Positions 49,969 to 58,010 of a DNA stretch of 64,000 nucleotides are shown here, piece by piece. The position numbers and the translations under genes are program-made. How positions within the stretch are numbered: the stretch's first letter is position 1; every line of letters begins with the position of its first letter. This DNA is from an uncultured Actinomyces sp. (GTDB lineage Bacteria; Actinomycetota; Actinomycetes; Actinomycetales; Actinomycetaceae). Location: the NCBI GenBank assembly GCA_938014245.1, contig CALLSD010000018.1, forward strand, positions 1 to 64,000, given 5' to 3'. The notes beneath the pieces were generated by a model, which worked only from the letters and a program-made list of their open reading frames with translations, searched no databases and had not been told where the DNA came from.

Positions 49969-51378
49969 TCACTGATCTGCTGCGCTGGGGTGCGTCATGT
50001 CTGCGGGAACAACCCATGCGTCGAACTCTTCGGGGGTGACAAAGCCCAGCTCAAGAGCGGACTCACGCAGAGAAATGCCCTTGTGATGTGCGTTCTTCGC
50101 GATCTTCGAAGCCTTGTCGTAACCGATGTGACGGTTCAAGGCGGTCACGAGCATCAGGTTGATATCCAAGTGATGCTGGATCTTCTCACGGTTGGGCTCA
50201 ATGCCGTACGCGCAGTGGATATCGAAGGAAACGCAAGCATCGCCAAGCAGGCGGATGGATTCCAGAACGTTCCATGCCATAACGGGCTTGAAAACGTTGA
50301 GCTGGAAGTTGCCCTGAGAACCAGCGAAACCAACGGTTGCATCATTACCGAACACCTGGGTCGCGACCATGGTCATGGCCTCGCACTGGGTCGGGTTGAC
50401 CTTACCGGGCATGATGGACGAACCGGGCTCATTCTCGGGAATGATCAGCTCGCCAATGCCGTCGCGCGGACCGGAGGCGTACCAGCGCACATCGTTGGCA
50501 ATCTTCATCAGTGCATCGGCCAGAACGCGCAAAGAGCCAGAGACCAGGACGAGTGCGTCGTGCGCGCCCAGGGCTGCGAAGAGGTTATCGGCCTGCTTGA
50601 ACTCAATGCCGGTTTCCTCAGAAATCTTCTTCGCGGCGAGCTTACCGAAAGCGGGGTGAGCGTTAAGGCCGGTTCCCACTGCGGTTCCGCCGATCGCCAG
50701 TTCGCGTGCGCGAGAATCCGCGTAGCGAATGCCATCGAGTGCGAAATCAATCTGTGCAACCCAGCCGGAAATAACCTGGCCAAGAGTAATGGGGGTTGCG
50801 TCCTGGAGGTGGGTGCGGCCCACCATGACGACATCCGCGTATTCCTTGGACTTTGCATCCAAAGTATTGCGCAGCTGCTCAACGCGCGGATACATCGCCT
50901 GGAGTTCCTGGACCACAGCAATGTGCATTGCAGTGGGGAATGTGTCATTCGAGGACTGACCGCGGTTCACATGGTCATTGGGGTGAACAGGAGTCTTGGA
51001 ACCCATGACGCCACCAGCAAGTTCGATTGCGCGGTTGGAGATGACCTCGTTCGCGTTCATGTTCGACTGCGTGCCGGATCCGGTCTGGAAGACGACCAGC
51101 GGGAAGTGATCATCGAGCTTGCCCTCGATCACCTCGTCGGCAGCGCGAGCAATCAGGTCTGCGATGTCCTGCGGGAGTTCGCCGAGTTCGGCGTTTGCAA
51201 GCGCAGCAGCCTTCTTCAAAGTGCCAAGTGCGCGAACCATGGGACGTCCCCACACGAAAGTGTTACGACCGATGTCGAAGTTGTGGAGCGAACGCTCTGT
51301 TTGTGCGCCCCAGTAACGATCGACAGCAACCTCAACGGTGCCCATGGAATCGGATTCGGTACGAGTATTTTCTGCCAC
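49969..51378 (-). CDS. fumC: Class II fumarate hydratase
   Basis: FumC (469 aa) hydrates fumarate to L-malate in the TCA cycle; iron-independent class II. The signature GSSIMPGKVNPTQCE is present, with TGSGTQSNMNANEVISNRA and the VGRTHLQDATP active-site region. The start is GTG at 51378 after AAGGAGG at five bases; a TTG nine codons upstream is less likely. It complements sdhCAB in the same window. Confidence 0.96.
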   Translation of the reverse strand: MAENTRTESDSMGTVEVAVDRYWGAQTERSLHNFDIGRNTFVWGRPMVRALGTLKKAAALANAELGELPQDIADLIARAADEVIEGKLDDHFPLVVFQTGSGTQSNMNANEVISNRAIELAGGVMGSKTPVHPNDHVNRGQSSNDTFPTAMHIAVVQELQAMYPRVEQLRNTLDAKSKEYADVVMVGRTHLQDATPITLGQVISGWVAQIDFALDGIRYADSRARELAIGGTAVGTGLNAHPAFGKLAAKKISEETGIEFKQADNLFAALGAHDALVLVSGSLRVLADALMKIANDVRWYASGPRDGIGELIIPENEPGSSIMPGKVNPTQCEAMTMVATQVFGNDATVGFAGSQGNFQLNVFKPVMAWNVLESIRLLGDACVSFDIHCAYGIEPNREKIQHHLDINLMLVTALNRHIGYDKASKIAKNAHHKGISLRESALELGFVTPEEFDAWVVPADMTHPSAADQ

Positions 51379-51512
51379 GAGTGCCTCCTTCACATCTGTG
51401 ACCAAGAATGTACGTCTTAAGCCTACTCGGAGAGTGCTAATTTTCAGGGGTCACTCGTCCTAGCTTTAGACAGAAAATAGAAAACGCAAGAGCGCGAGAG
51501 TATAGCCGCGCG

Positions 51513-51518
51513 TAGGGT
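51513..51518 (+). promoter_or_regulatory. -10 element upstream of the truncated SGNH gene
   Basis: TAGGGT, six bases (GGAAGA), then the GTG at 51525, the same leaderless geometry as at guaB, sdhC and tsaD. Confidence 0.4.
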
Positions 51519-51524
51519 GGAAGA

Positions 51525-51890
51525 GTGAATCCAATCAAGAAGACGATCTTGCTCACGCAGGCCCTGTGGTCAAAGCACACTGTCCGCCTCGCCCCTGAGC
51601 CGCCCGGCCGGCGCAGTGGGGTAGTCCTTCCTTCTTCACCCATTGCCGAGGCCACCGCCGAGCCCCTACGTCTGGTGGCCGTGGGTGATTCCTTAGTCGC
51701 CGGCAGTGGCGTTGACAATCAAAGTGATGCACTTACTCCACGGATTGCGCAAAAAATCTGTCGGGAGTTTGGAATTGACTATGCCGATGTGGCACACGCT
51801 GAACTTGTCCCAGATTTTTGGGCGAGTGACGGTTCCATCCCGGCGCTCCCGGCTACGAACAAGCGTCGGGATTGGTTGTTAACGCGATGA
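51525..51890 (+). pseudogene. Truncated SGNH/GDSL-type hydrolase
   Basis: 121-codon frame. Residues ~47-82 (LRLVAVGDSLVAGSGVDNQSDALTP and on) match the first block of SGNH hydrolases, with the nucleophile Ser in GDSL. The family needs ~200 residues and later blocks with Gly, Asn and Asp-x-x-His; these are missing, and the last ~35 residues look unrelated. This suggests a deletion that left the promoter and 5' part. It could still make a short peptide. Confidence 0.6.
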
Positions 51891-51962
51891 GTTTTCTCCC
51901 ATCTTTGACTGCTACGATCCACTAGAACGCGACGCGCTATGCTGATCGTCAAGGAGTGTTAG

Positions 51963-53210
51963 GTGGAACAAGCAGTCGTGACCCTCACTGAGTGTCGCAA
52001 GGCGCGCGCTGCGATCTTTGCGCTGTTCTTCACTAATGGCGCGCTCTTGGGCAGTCTTGTTTTGCGCTTCCCTGAAATTAAGGATGCCTTCGGTCTTTCC
52101 TCCAGTGTCTATGGCGCAACCATCGCGCTGTCATCCCTGGGAGGAATTCTCGCCGGTCCCTTCGCTGCGCGAGCTGTTCGCCGCTTGACCTCGCGCGTGG
52201 TTGCCTCGGTCATGACCATCGGGATCGGTCTTGCGGTTCTCTTAATTGGCCTCACCTCAACGCTTCGCGCCCATGCAGGTGTCTCGCCAACTGTTGCCAC
52301 AATTCTCTACGTCATTCTTGCCTCGAGTTTCCTCCTCAATGGCTGCAGTGATTCAATCGTTGATGTTGCACAGAACATGCAGGGATTTCGTCTCCAGCGC
52401 CTCTACGGTCGGCCAATCATCAGTGCTTTCCACGGGATGTGGTCTGTCGGAGCTGCGGTTGGTGGTCTCTTTGGCGTCTTGACCACTACTTTTCACATTT
52501 CTCTTCTGATCCACAGCCTCGTTGCCTCATGCATCTGCATCGTACTTGGGTTCGCGGTGATGCCCTTCACTATCCGCGGTGCAGACCCACAAGACAACAA
52601 CGAAGACGAGGCCGATGATTCCTCCCGAGTGCGGACAGTTTCTTGGCATCCGGTCCTTGTCCTTGCTCTGCTCGTCATCTTGTGTATTTCAGGCATGCTG
52701 ATTGAAGACGCCGCCTCCTCGTGGGCGACGCTTTTCATGCGAGACTATGCCCACGCCGGTGCAGGACTCGCTGGTTCGGGCTATGTCGTTCTCTTAACAG
52801 CGCATGCGTGTGGCCGTTTTATCGCCGATTCGCTTGTTCATCGTTATGGCCCCCGTGCCGTCATTTGTGGGGGAGGAGCCCTCATTTTGATCGGAATGGG
52901 AAGCGCTCTCACCATCGGCACATTCCCCGCGCTTCTCGTTGGTTTCGCCGCCGCAGGACTGGGATGTGCGGCCTCGGTACCTCTGGCCTACAACGCAGCC
53001 CACGATATCCGCGGGATGAACCCTGCCACGGGACTGACGATCGTCTCCTGGCTGGGGCGCCTCGCATTCCTTGCGGCACCCCCGCTTGTCGGCCTCGTCG
53101 TGCAGCACACCTCGTTGCTTTCGGCGATGATCGTCATCCCACTCGCGGGCGCGGGGCTGGTCCTGACCTCAACTGTGCTTGCCCGCAGGGGCGTTAACGT
53201 GCAAGAGTGA
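51963..53210 (+). CDS. Major facilitator superfamily transporter
   Basis: MFS permease (415 aa) with twelve predicted helices. The region after helix 2 has AARAVRRLTSR, the MFS loop 2-3 position, and the long cytoplasmic centre (residues ~205-225, acidic DDNNEDEADD-like) separates the halves. It resembles FucP/YbjJ-like or drug-efflux MFS proteins of actinobacteria; the substrate is unknown. GTG start with AAGGAG upstream. Four bases before tatB. Confidence 0.88.
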   Translation: MEQAVVTLTECRKARAAIFALFFTNGALLGSLVLRFPEIKDAFGLSSSVYGATIALSSLGGILAGPFAARAVRRLTSRVVASVMTIGIGLAVLLIGLTSTLRAHAGVSPTVATILYVILASSFLLNGCSDSIVDVAQNMQGFRLQRLYGRPIISAFHGMWSVGAAVGGLFGVLTTTFHISLLIHSLVASCICIVLGFAVMPFTIRGADPQDNNEDEADDSSRVRTVSWHPVLVLALLVILCISGMLIEDAASSWATLFMRDYAHAGAGLAGSGYVVLLTAHACGRFIADSLVHRYGPRAVICGGGALILIGMGSALTIGTFPALLVGFAAAGLGCAASVPLAYNAAHDIRGMNPATGLTIVSWLGRLAFLAAPPLVGLVVQHTSLLSAMIVIPLAGAGLVLTSTVLARRGVNVQE

Positions 53211-53214
53211 CGAC

Positions 53215-53520
53215 ATGGACTTCTTAGGAATCAGCGGACCCGAAGCGATCATCATCGCTGTGGTGGTCCTCGTGGTTCTGGGTCCCAAGGGAATGAGCGA
53301 GGCCGCGCGACGCATCCTCGAAGTGCGCAGACGCTGGTTGGAGGTGTCGGCCTCGTTCAGGAGCCAATCGGATCAGGCGATGGCGCAGCTTCGCGCTTAC
53401 GCTTCCGACGCCTCGCAAGAAGATCACGAAGCCAGCACACCCCAAGCGCCCCAAAATACAGGGCAAGAAGTGCGCACATCTGAAGAATCATCGACCACAG
53501 GTCGGGGAGCGGATTCGTAA
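53215..53520 (+). CDS. tatB: Sec-independent (Tat) translocase subunit TatB
   Basis: Protein of 101 aa beginning MDFLGISGPEAIIIAVVVLVVLGPKG: short periplasmic end, one membrane helix, then the Gly-Pro hinge and an amphipathic helix (MSEAARRILEVRRRW), the TatA/B layout; the longer polar tail points to TatB. The tail (residues ~48-101) is low-complexity and overlaps the tatC gene on the other strand for 164 bases. TatB recognises twin-arginine signal peptides with TatC. Confidence 0.85.
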   Translation: MDFLGISGPEAIIIAVVVLVVLGPKGMSEAARRILEVRRRWLEVSASFRSQSDQAMAQLRAYASDASQEDHEASTPQAPQNTGQEVRTSEESSTTGRGADS

Positions 53521-54136
53521 TTGCCGCAAAAACCGTCGCCCCCACGACCGCCCATCTCCAGCGGTGCAAAATCTGAGCAGTCGATGCTAGGCCGAGGGAA
53601 TGAATCCCGATGATGATCATGGGGAAGAGGAAAGACGCGCCGACGACCAGCGTAATGATGACGACAAAATTCAGGTAGGAGTCGAAATCCAAGAGCGCCG
53701 AGGAGCCCGGGGGAAGTTCCGATAGGAGGAGCGCGACCGCGTGGGGGAGGAACCATATTGCCGAGGCAACTCCCGCAAGGAAGAGGAGAGCACTGGGGAT
53801 CGCGATGAGTGCGGCCCGTCGCTTCTCGGTGCGAGTGAGCGCGGGTGCAACAAAAAGCCAGAGCTGAGCGAGCCACCAAGGAGTGGTGAGGATGAATCCT
53901 GCCCACAGTGCGAAGGTGATGTGGGTTGAAAAGGGGCCGATAACGGTCCGGAAATTGATCCCCGAGGCCCCGGCTGCGTTGAGCGGTTTCGTGAGCCAGG
54001 TGAGGGTTGGGGTGTAGAGGAACCACGCGCCGACGCTGCCGACGAGGACTCCCGCGATGCTTAACAGGAGGCGCGTGCGCAGCTCAAGGAGATGCCGGGT
54101 GAGCGACATGTGTGCTTGGGCGTCGACCTGAGGCAT
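53357..54136 (-). CDS. tatC: Twin-arginine translocase subunit TatC
   Basis: TatC (259 aa), the core receptor of the Tat pathway for folded proteins. Six helices; MSLTRHLLELRTRLLLSIAG is the conserved N-terminal cytoplasmic segment with the HLLELR motif, and the FALWAGFILTTPWWLAQLW and SLGLASTAQILHRWRWAVV segments fit. The last helix and basic tail lie within the antisense overlap with tatB. Downstream of tatA on the same strand. Confidence 0.94.
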   Translation of the reverse strand: MPQVDAQAHMSLTRHLLELRTRLLLSIAGVLVGSVGAWFLYTPTLTWLTKPLNAAGASGINFRTVIGPFSTHITFALWAGFILTTPWWLAQLWLFVAPALTRTEKRRAALIAIPSALLFLAGVASAIWFLPHAVALLLSELPPGSSALLDFDSYLNFVVIITLVVGASFLFPMIIIGIHSLGLASTAQILHRWRWAVVGATVFAAITNPLPDLWSMILQMCALLALYFGALGVCWLRDLLARRRKRKREAAPSPDPIGS

Positions 54137-54150
54137 GAGGAGGGAATGAG

Positions 54151-54324
54151 CTACTTGGTGGTCGAGTCTTCGTCGGAGGAAGGCGTGTCCTCAGAGAGGT
54201 CGTTCATTTCCTTCTTGAGGATTTTGGCGCTCTGGCCGATCGACTTTGCAAGTTCTGGGAGTTTTTGGGCGCCGAAGAGTACAAGAACGACGACAAGAAC
54301 GATGATCCAGTGGATGGGACGCAT
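54151..54324 (-). CDS. tatA: Twin-arginine translocase subunit TatA (57 aa)
   Basis: Short gene for 57 residues: MRPIHWIIVLVVVLVLFGAQ (membrane helix), KLPELAKSIGQSAKILKKEM (amphipathic helix with the FGAQKLPELA hinge typical of TatA) and an acidic Ser/Asp-rich tail. An AAGGAGAAAAC leader precedes the ATG. TatA oligomers form the transport pore. tatC follows 15 bases downstream. Confidence 0.94.
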   Translation of the reverse strand: MRPIHWIIVLVVVLVLFGAQKLPELAKSIGQSAKILKKEMNDLSEDTPSSDEDSTTK

Positions 54325-54422
54325 GTTTTCTCCTTCTTGGGCGGGATTCCTGGGATGAGCCTACACCGCCTTATGTGATCTCAGCGTGAGAAAGACAACG
54401 TAAGGGGATGTGCTGAGGTAAT

Positions 54423-54441
54423 ACAGGTTATCCTAAGTTTA
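54423..54441. promoter_or_regulatory. Candidate DtxR/IdeR iron box upstream of efeU
   Basis: The 19 bases (ACAGGTTATCCTAAGTTTA) match most positions of the DtxR-family consensus (TWAGGTTAGSCTAACCTWA), with the AGGTTA left arm intact and the right arm weaker. A second AGGTTA lies at 54449-54454. The region sits 50 bases upstream of efeU, as expected for iron repression. Confidence 0.6.
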
Positions 54442-54490
54442 GGTAATTAGGTTATGGTTGGTTATCGTAAATCATTCGGTTGGGAGATGA

Positions 54491-55363
54491 ATGTTCCTCG
54501 CAAACTTCTTGATTGCCCTGAGAGAGGGAGTTGAAGCTGCCCTCATCGTTGGAGTCGTCGCAGCATACTTGGTCAAGGTCGGAAGAAAAAACCTCCTTCC
54601 CAAGGTGTGGCTGGGAGTTGTCATCGCTGCAGCCATTCCCCTGAGCCTCGGCGCAATCATGACCTGGGGTCCCTACACCCTGTCATTCCAGGCGCAGGAA
54701 ATCCTCGGCGGAACGCTCTCACTGGTCGCCGTTGCCATGGTGACGTGGATGATCCTGTGGATGAGTTCAAACTCCCGCCAATTCGCGCGCAAACTTCGCG
54801 AAGACACCGCCGCACAGTTGGCCTCGGGCTCTGATTGGGGAGTCGTGTGGATTGCCTTCATTGCAGTGGCGCGAGAAGGAATTGAAACCGCGCTCTTCGT
54901 GTGGGCAACAATCAAATCATCGGCAGAAAACGCGATCGCAGCCCCCGCGCTTGGGGTGGTCACTGGTTTGCTCGTCGCCGCTGTTATCGGCTGGTTGATC
55001 TACACCGGAGCCGCTCGCATCAACCTCTCTATTTTCTTCAATATCACCGGTCTGCTCCTGATCTTCGTCGCTGCAGGAATCGTTTCCTACGGTATCGGCG
55101 ATCTTCAGGAAGCCTCGGTGATTCCGGGATGGGGAACCCCCATCTATGACATCACCGCATACCTGGATGGCTCGGTCTACTCGTGGCTGACCACCTCCTC
55201 GTGGTGGTGGACCCTTCTGGAAGCAATGTTCAACGCCAATGCCGCACCCACCCACCTGCAGTTGATTGGCTGGGTGCTCTACATCGTCATTATTCTGCCG
55301 CTTTTCCTGGCGCGTTCCGGGATGATCGGCTCACAACACCACACCCCACAAGGAGAAAAATGA
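54491..55363 (+). CDS. efeU: High-affinity iron permease EfeU (FTR1 family)
   Basis: Seven-helix permease (290 aa) of the Ftr1/EfeU family that imports ferric iron after oxidation. The two REXXE iron motifs are R11-E15 (REGVE) in the first helix and R128-E132 (REGIE) in the fourth. First gene of efeUOB; its stop overlaps the efeO start. Regulation by iron is suggested by the DtxR-type box upstream. Confidence 0.94.
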   Translation: MFLANFLIALREGVEAALIVGVVAAYLVKVGRKNLLPKVWLGVVIAAAIPLSLGAIMTWGPYTLSFQAQEILGGTLSLVAVAMVTWMILWMSSNSRQFARKLREDTAAQLASGSDWGVVWIAFIAVAREGIETALFVWATIKSSAENAIAAPALGVVTGLLVAAVIGWLIYTGAARINLSIFFNITGLLLIFVAAGIVSYGIGDLQEASVIPGWGTPIYDITAYLDGSVYSWLTTSSWWWTLLEAMFNANAAPTHLQLIGWVLYIVIILPLFLARSGMIGSQHHTPQGEK

Positions 55364-56559
55364 ACGCCTCCCGCACGCGCCTCGTCATTGGAGTTGCGGC
55401 TGTTTCAGCACTGGGTTTGAGCGCATGTGTCGCCAACAACCCCTCAAGTACTTCGGCCTCGGGAAGTGCGGGCGCAAGCGACGCACCCCTGACCGTCACC
55501 ATCACCGATGACACCTGTAAGGTCTCTGCTGCAAGCGTGCCTTCCGGCGTCGTCACCTTCAAGCTGACCAACAACGGAACCGTCCGCAATGAGTTCGAAA
55601 TCCTCGCAGAAGACAAGCTCCGCATTGTCGGCGAGCGCGAAAACTTGGGCCCCGGAACCTCAGTCGACTACACCGTGACTCTGCAGCCCGGAAAGTACTT
55701 CACCGCCTGCAAGAAGAACATGGTTGGCGCGCTGGTCGGCACCGCTGAGTTCACCGTGACCGACTCGGGCAAGGCCATCGAGGTCAGCTCGGACGAGAAG
55801 GCACAGATCGATGCAGCCGTCACGAACTACACCGCATACGTCCGCGATCAATCCGGACAGCTGCTCGAAGAGACCAAGTCCTTCGCCGAGCTCTACAAGA
55901 AGGGCGATTTTGAGGCAGCGCGCAAGGCTTACGCTCCCACGCGCATGTACTACGAGCGCATTGAACCCACTGCCGAGGCCTTCGGTGACATTGACCCCGC
56001 ACTGGACCAGCGCGAAGCTGACTGGCAAGAAGAAGGTGCTGACGGTGAATGGACCGGCTGGCACGCAATCGAAAAGGACCTGTGGCGTCCCGATGGCTAC
56101 CAGGGGCTGAGCGAGGAACAGCGCACAGCAATGGCTGACAAGCTGGTCGAAGATACTCAGAAGCTCTACGATCTGGTCTACTCCAACGACTTCAAGATCT
56201 CGCTGTCGGATATTTCCAACGGTGCAATCTCGCTGCTTGAAGAGGTTGCCACCACGAAGATCACCGGTGAAGAAGAAGCCTTCTCTCACACTGATCTGTA
56301 TGACTTCGTCGCAAACGTCGAGGGCGCGAAGGTTGCCTACGGCGACGTTGAAGATCTTGCGAAGGCAAAGGACCCCAAGCTGGCAGGAAAGATCACCGAT
56401 GCCTTCACCGAGCTTCAGCACGAGCTCGATAAGCACAAGGACGGCGACGGTTACGTCTCCTACGCCAGCATCGACGAAGCTGGCCGTAAGGCGCTTTCCG
56501 ACAAGGTCAATGCGCTTCGCTTGCCCCTGGCACAGCTGACGGCAGCAATTGTCCAGTAA
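55360..56559 (+). CDS. efeO: Iron uptake lipoprotein EfeO (cupredoxin plus M75 domains)
   Basis: EfeO (399 aa). Lipoprotein signal with lipobox LSAC, Cys at residue 23. An N-terminal cupredoxin-like domain (~45-140, TITDDTCKVSAASVPSGVVTFKLTNNG) is followed by the imelysin/M75 domain with the GWHAIEKDLW metal motif (HxxE). It delivers iron to EfeU and EfeB outside the membrane. The ATG at 55360, overlapping the EfeU stop and led by AGGAG, is the real start, not an in-frame one 59 codons upstream. Confidence 0.94.
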   Translation: MNASRTRLVIGVAAVSALGLSACVANNPSSTSASGSAGASDAPLTVTITDDTCKVSAASVPSGVVTFKLTNNGTVRNEFEILAEDKLRIVGERENLGPGTSVDYTVTLQPGKYFTACKKNMVGALVGTAEFTVTDSGKAIEVSSDEKAQIDAAVTNYTAYVRDQSGQLLEETKSFAELYKKGDFEAARKAYAPTRMYYERIEPTAEAFGDIDPALDQREADWQEEGADGEWTGWHAIEKDLWRPDGYQGLSEEQRTAMADKLVEDTQKLYDLVYSNDFKISLSDISNGAISLLEEVATTKITGEEEAFSHTDLYDFVANVEGAKVAYGDVEDLAKAKDPKLAGKITDAFTELQHELDKHKDGDGYVSYASIDEAGRKALSDKVNALRLPLAQLTAAIVQ

Positions 56560-56574
56560 GTACTAGTTACAACT

Positions 56575-56614
56575 CGTTGGGCGTGGCACACCTGAAGGCG
56601 CGCCACGCCCAACG
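56575..56614 (+). terminator. Intercistronic hairpin between efeO and efeB
   Basis: Perfect 13-bp stem CGTTGGGCGTGGC / GCCACGCCCAACG with a 14-base loop, 15 bases after efeO. No T-run, so it probably attenuates or protects mRNA rather than fully terminates. Confidence 0.6.
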
Positions 56615-56655
56615 GCATCACTTTCACCATCCGTCTGTCATTAAAGGACCCAGTC

Positions 56656-57999
56656 ATGACTCAGCATCACGAAGCAGCTGAAAACAATGGCAATGCCGAC
56701 CACGAGGGCACCAAAGAAGGACTCTCGCGTCGCCAATTTTTAGGATTAGCCGGCCTCGGTGCACTTACCCTTGGGCTGGGCGGTGGCGGCGGATTTGCCC
56801 TCGGTCGCCACGCGGGTGATGGCATCGATTCCGATGTCATGAAGAAGACCTACGAGTTCCGCGGTGAACACCAGCAGGGAATCATTACTCCCGCTCAGCA
56901 GCAGATGCACACTGCCGCTTTCGATTTGACGACCACGAACCGTGACACGCTCATTGAACTTCTCCAAGACTGGACCTTGGCCGCTGAACGCATGACTCAT
57001 GGCGAACTCGTCAAGGACTACACAACTACACTGACGAAGGCGCCGGCCGATACCGGTGAATCGATGGGGCTTGGCCCCGCAGGTCTGACCATCACTTTCG
57101 GTGTAGGAAAAACCCTGTTCATCGACGATGAAGGGCGAGATCGCTTTGGTCTTGGCGATAAACTTCCCGTTGCTCTGCGTGACGGCATTCCGCCCATGGC
57201 AGCAGAAAAGCTCGACCCCAAGCGCGGCGGTGGAGACCTCATCATCCAGGCCTGTTCCGAAGACCCCATGGTCAATCTCCATGCCCTTCACAACCTCACG
57301 CGCATCGCATTTGGTCGCGCGACCATGCGCTGGACGCAGCTGGGATACGGGCGAACCTCATCGACCTCAAAGTCCCAGGAAACGCCTCGTAATCTTTTTG
57401 GCTTCAAGGATGGAACAGCCAACATCAAGGCCGAAGACTCTCAAGCCGAATTGGATAAGCACCTGTGGATCCAAGCCGGTGACGATCAAGGATCATGGGC
57501 AGCTGGCGGATCCTACATGTGCGTGCGCAAGATCAAGATGATGATGGAGGTCTGGGACGAACTGGTCCTGGCCGAACAAGAACAGATCATCGGGCGCGAC
57601 AAGATCCATGGCGCACCTCTGTCGGGCGGGGAAGAATTCACCAATCCTGATTTCGCGAAGGAAGGACAAGAGGGTAACCCCACTGTTGGTTCCTCCGGCT
57701 TGGCTATTGCTCCAGACTCTCACGTCGCCATGATGAACCCAAATAACAACTCGGGGCGGCGCATGCTGCGACGCGGATACAACTACCTCGAGGGCGTGGA
57801 CTACTTGGGGCGCTTGGATGCGGGCCTCTTCTTCGTTGCCTATGTGCGTAACCCCGCTGAGGGTTTCATTCCCGTTTTGGCGAAGATGAAGAGCGATCAA
57901 CTGACCGAGTACATCCAGCACTTGGCCTCAGGCGTGTACCTCATGTTCCCGGGCGTCAAAGAAACTGACACCTACGTGGGCCAGAAGCTCTTCGAGTGA
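56656..57999 (+). CDS. efeB: Iron uptake peroxidase EfeB (DyP type, Tat-exported)
   Basis: Haem-dependent DyP-type peroxidase (447 aa). The N-terminus has the twin-arginine signal SRRQFLG (R25, R26) followed by a Gly/Ala/Leu-rich hydrophobic core, so it is exported folded by Tat. The DyP GXXDG motif reads GFKDG, with the distal Asp; DSHVAMMNPNNN carries the proximal His. It oxidises ferrous iron or haem for EfeUO. Last of the efe genes and close to tatABC. Confidence 0.95.
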   Translation: MTQHHEAAENNGNADHEGTKEGLSRRQFLGLAGLGALTLGLGGGGGFALGRHAGDGIDSDVMKKTYEFRGEHQQGIITPAQQQMHTAAFDLTTTNRDTLIELLQDWTLAAERMTHGELVKDYTTTLTKAPADTGESMGLGPAGLTITFGVGKTLFIDDEGRDRFGLGDKLPVALRDGIPPMAAEKLDPKRGGGDLIIQACSEDPMVNLHALHNLTRIAFGRATMRWTQLGYGRTSSTSKSQETPRNLFGFKDGTANIKAEDSQAELDKHLWIQAGDDQGSWAAGGSYMCVRKIKMMMEVWDELVLAEQEQIIGRDKIHGAPLSGGEEFTNPDFAKEGQEGNPTVGSSGLAIAPDSHVAMMNPNNNSGRRMLRRGYNYLEGVDYLGRLDAGLFFVAYVRNPAEGFIPVLAKMKSDQLTEYIQHLASGVYLMFPGVKETDTYVGQKLFE

Positions 58000-58010
58000 G
58001 AGGAAAAGCC

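Noticed and set aside
49990..51420. 476-codon + strand frame opposite fumC
   Set aside because: Antisense shadow of fumC; composition is Gly/Val/Leu/Asp-rich without motifs.
55183..55359. 59-codon upstream extension of efeO
   Set aside because: It lies in the efeU coding region in another frame; the lipoprotein signal peptide begins at the ATG at 55360 with its own AGGAG.
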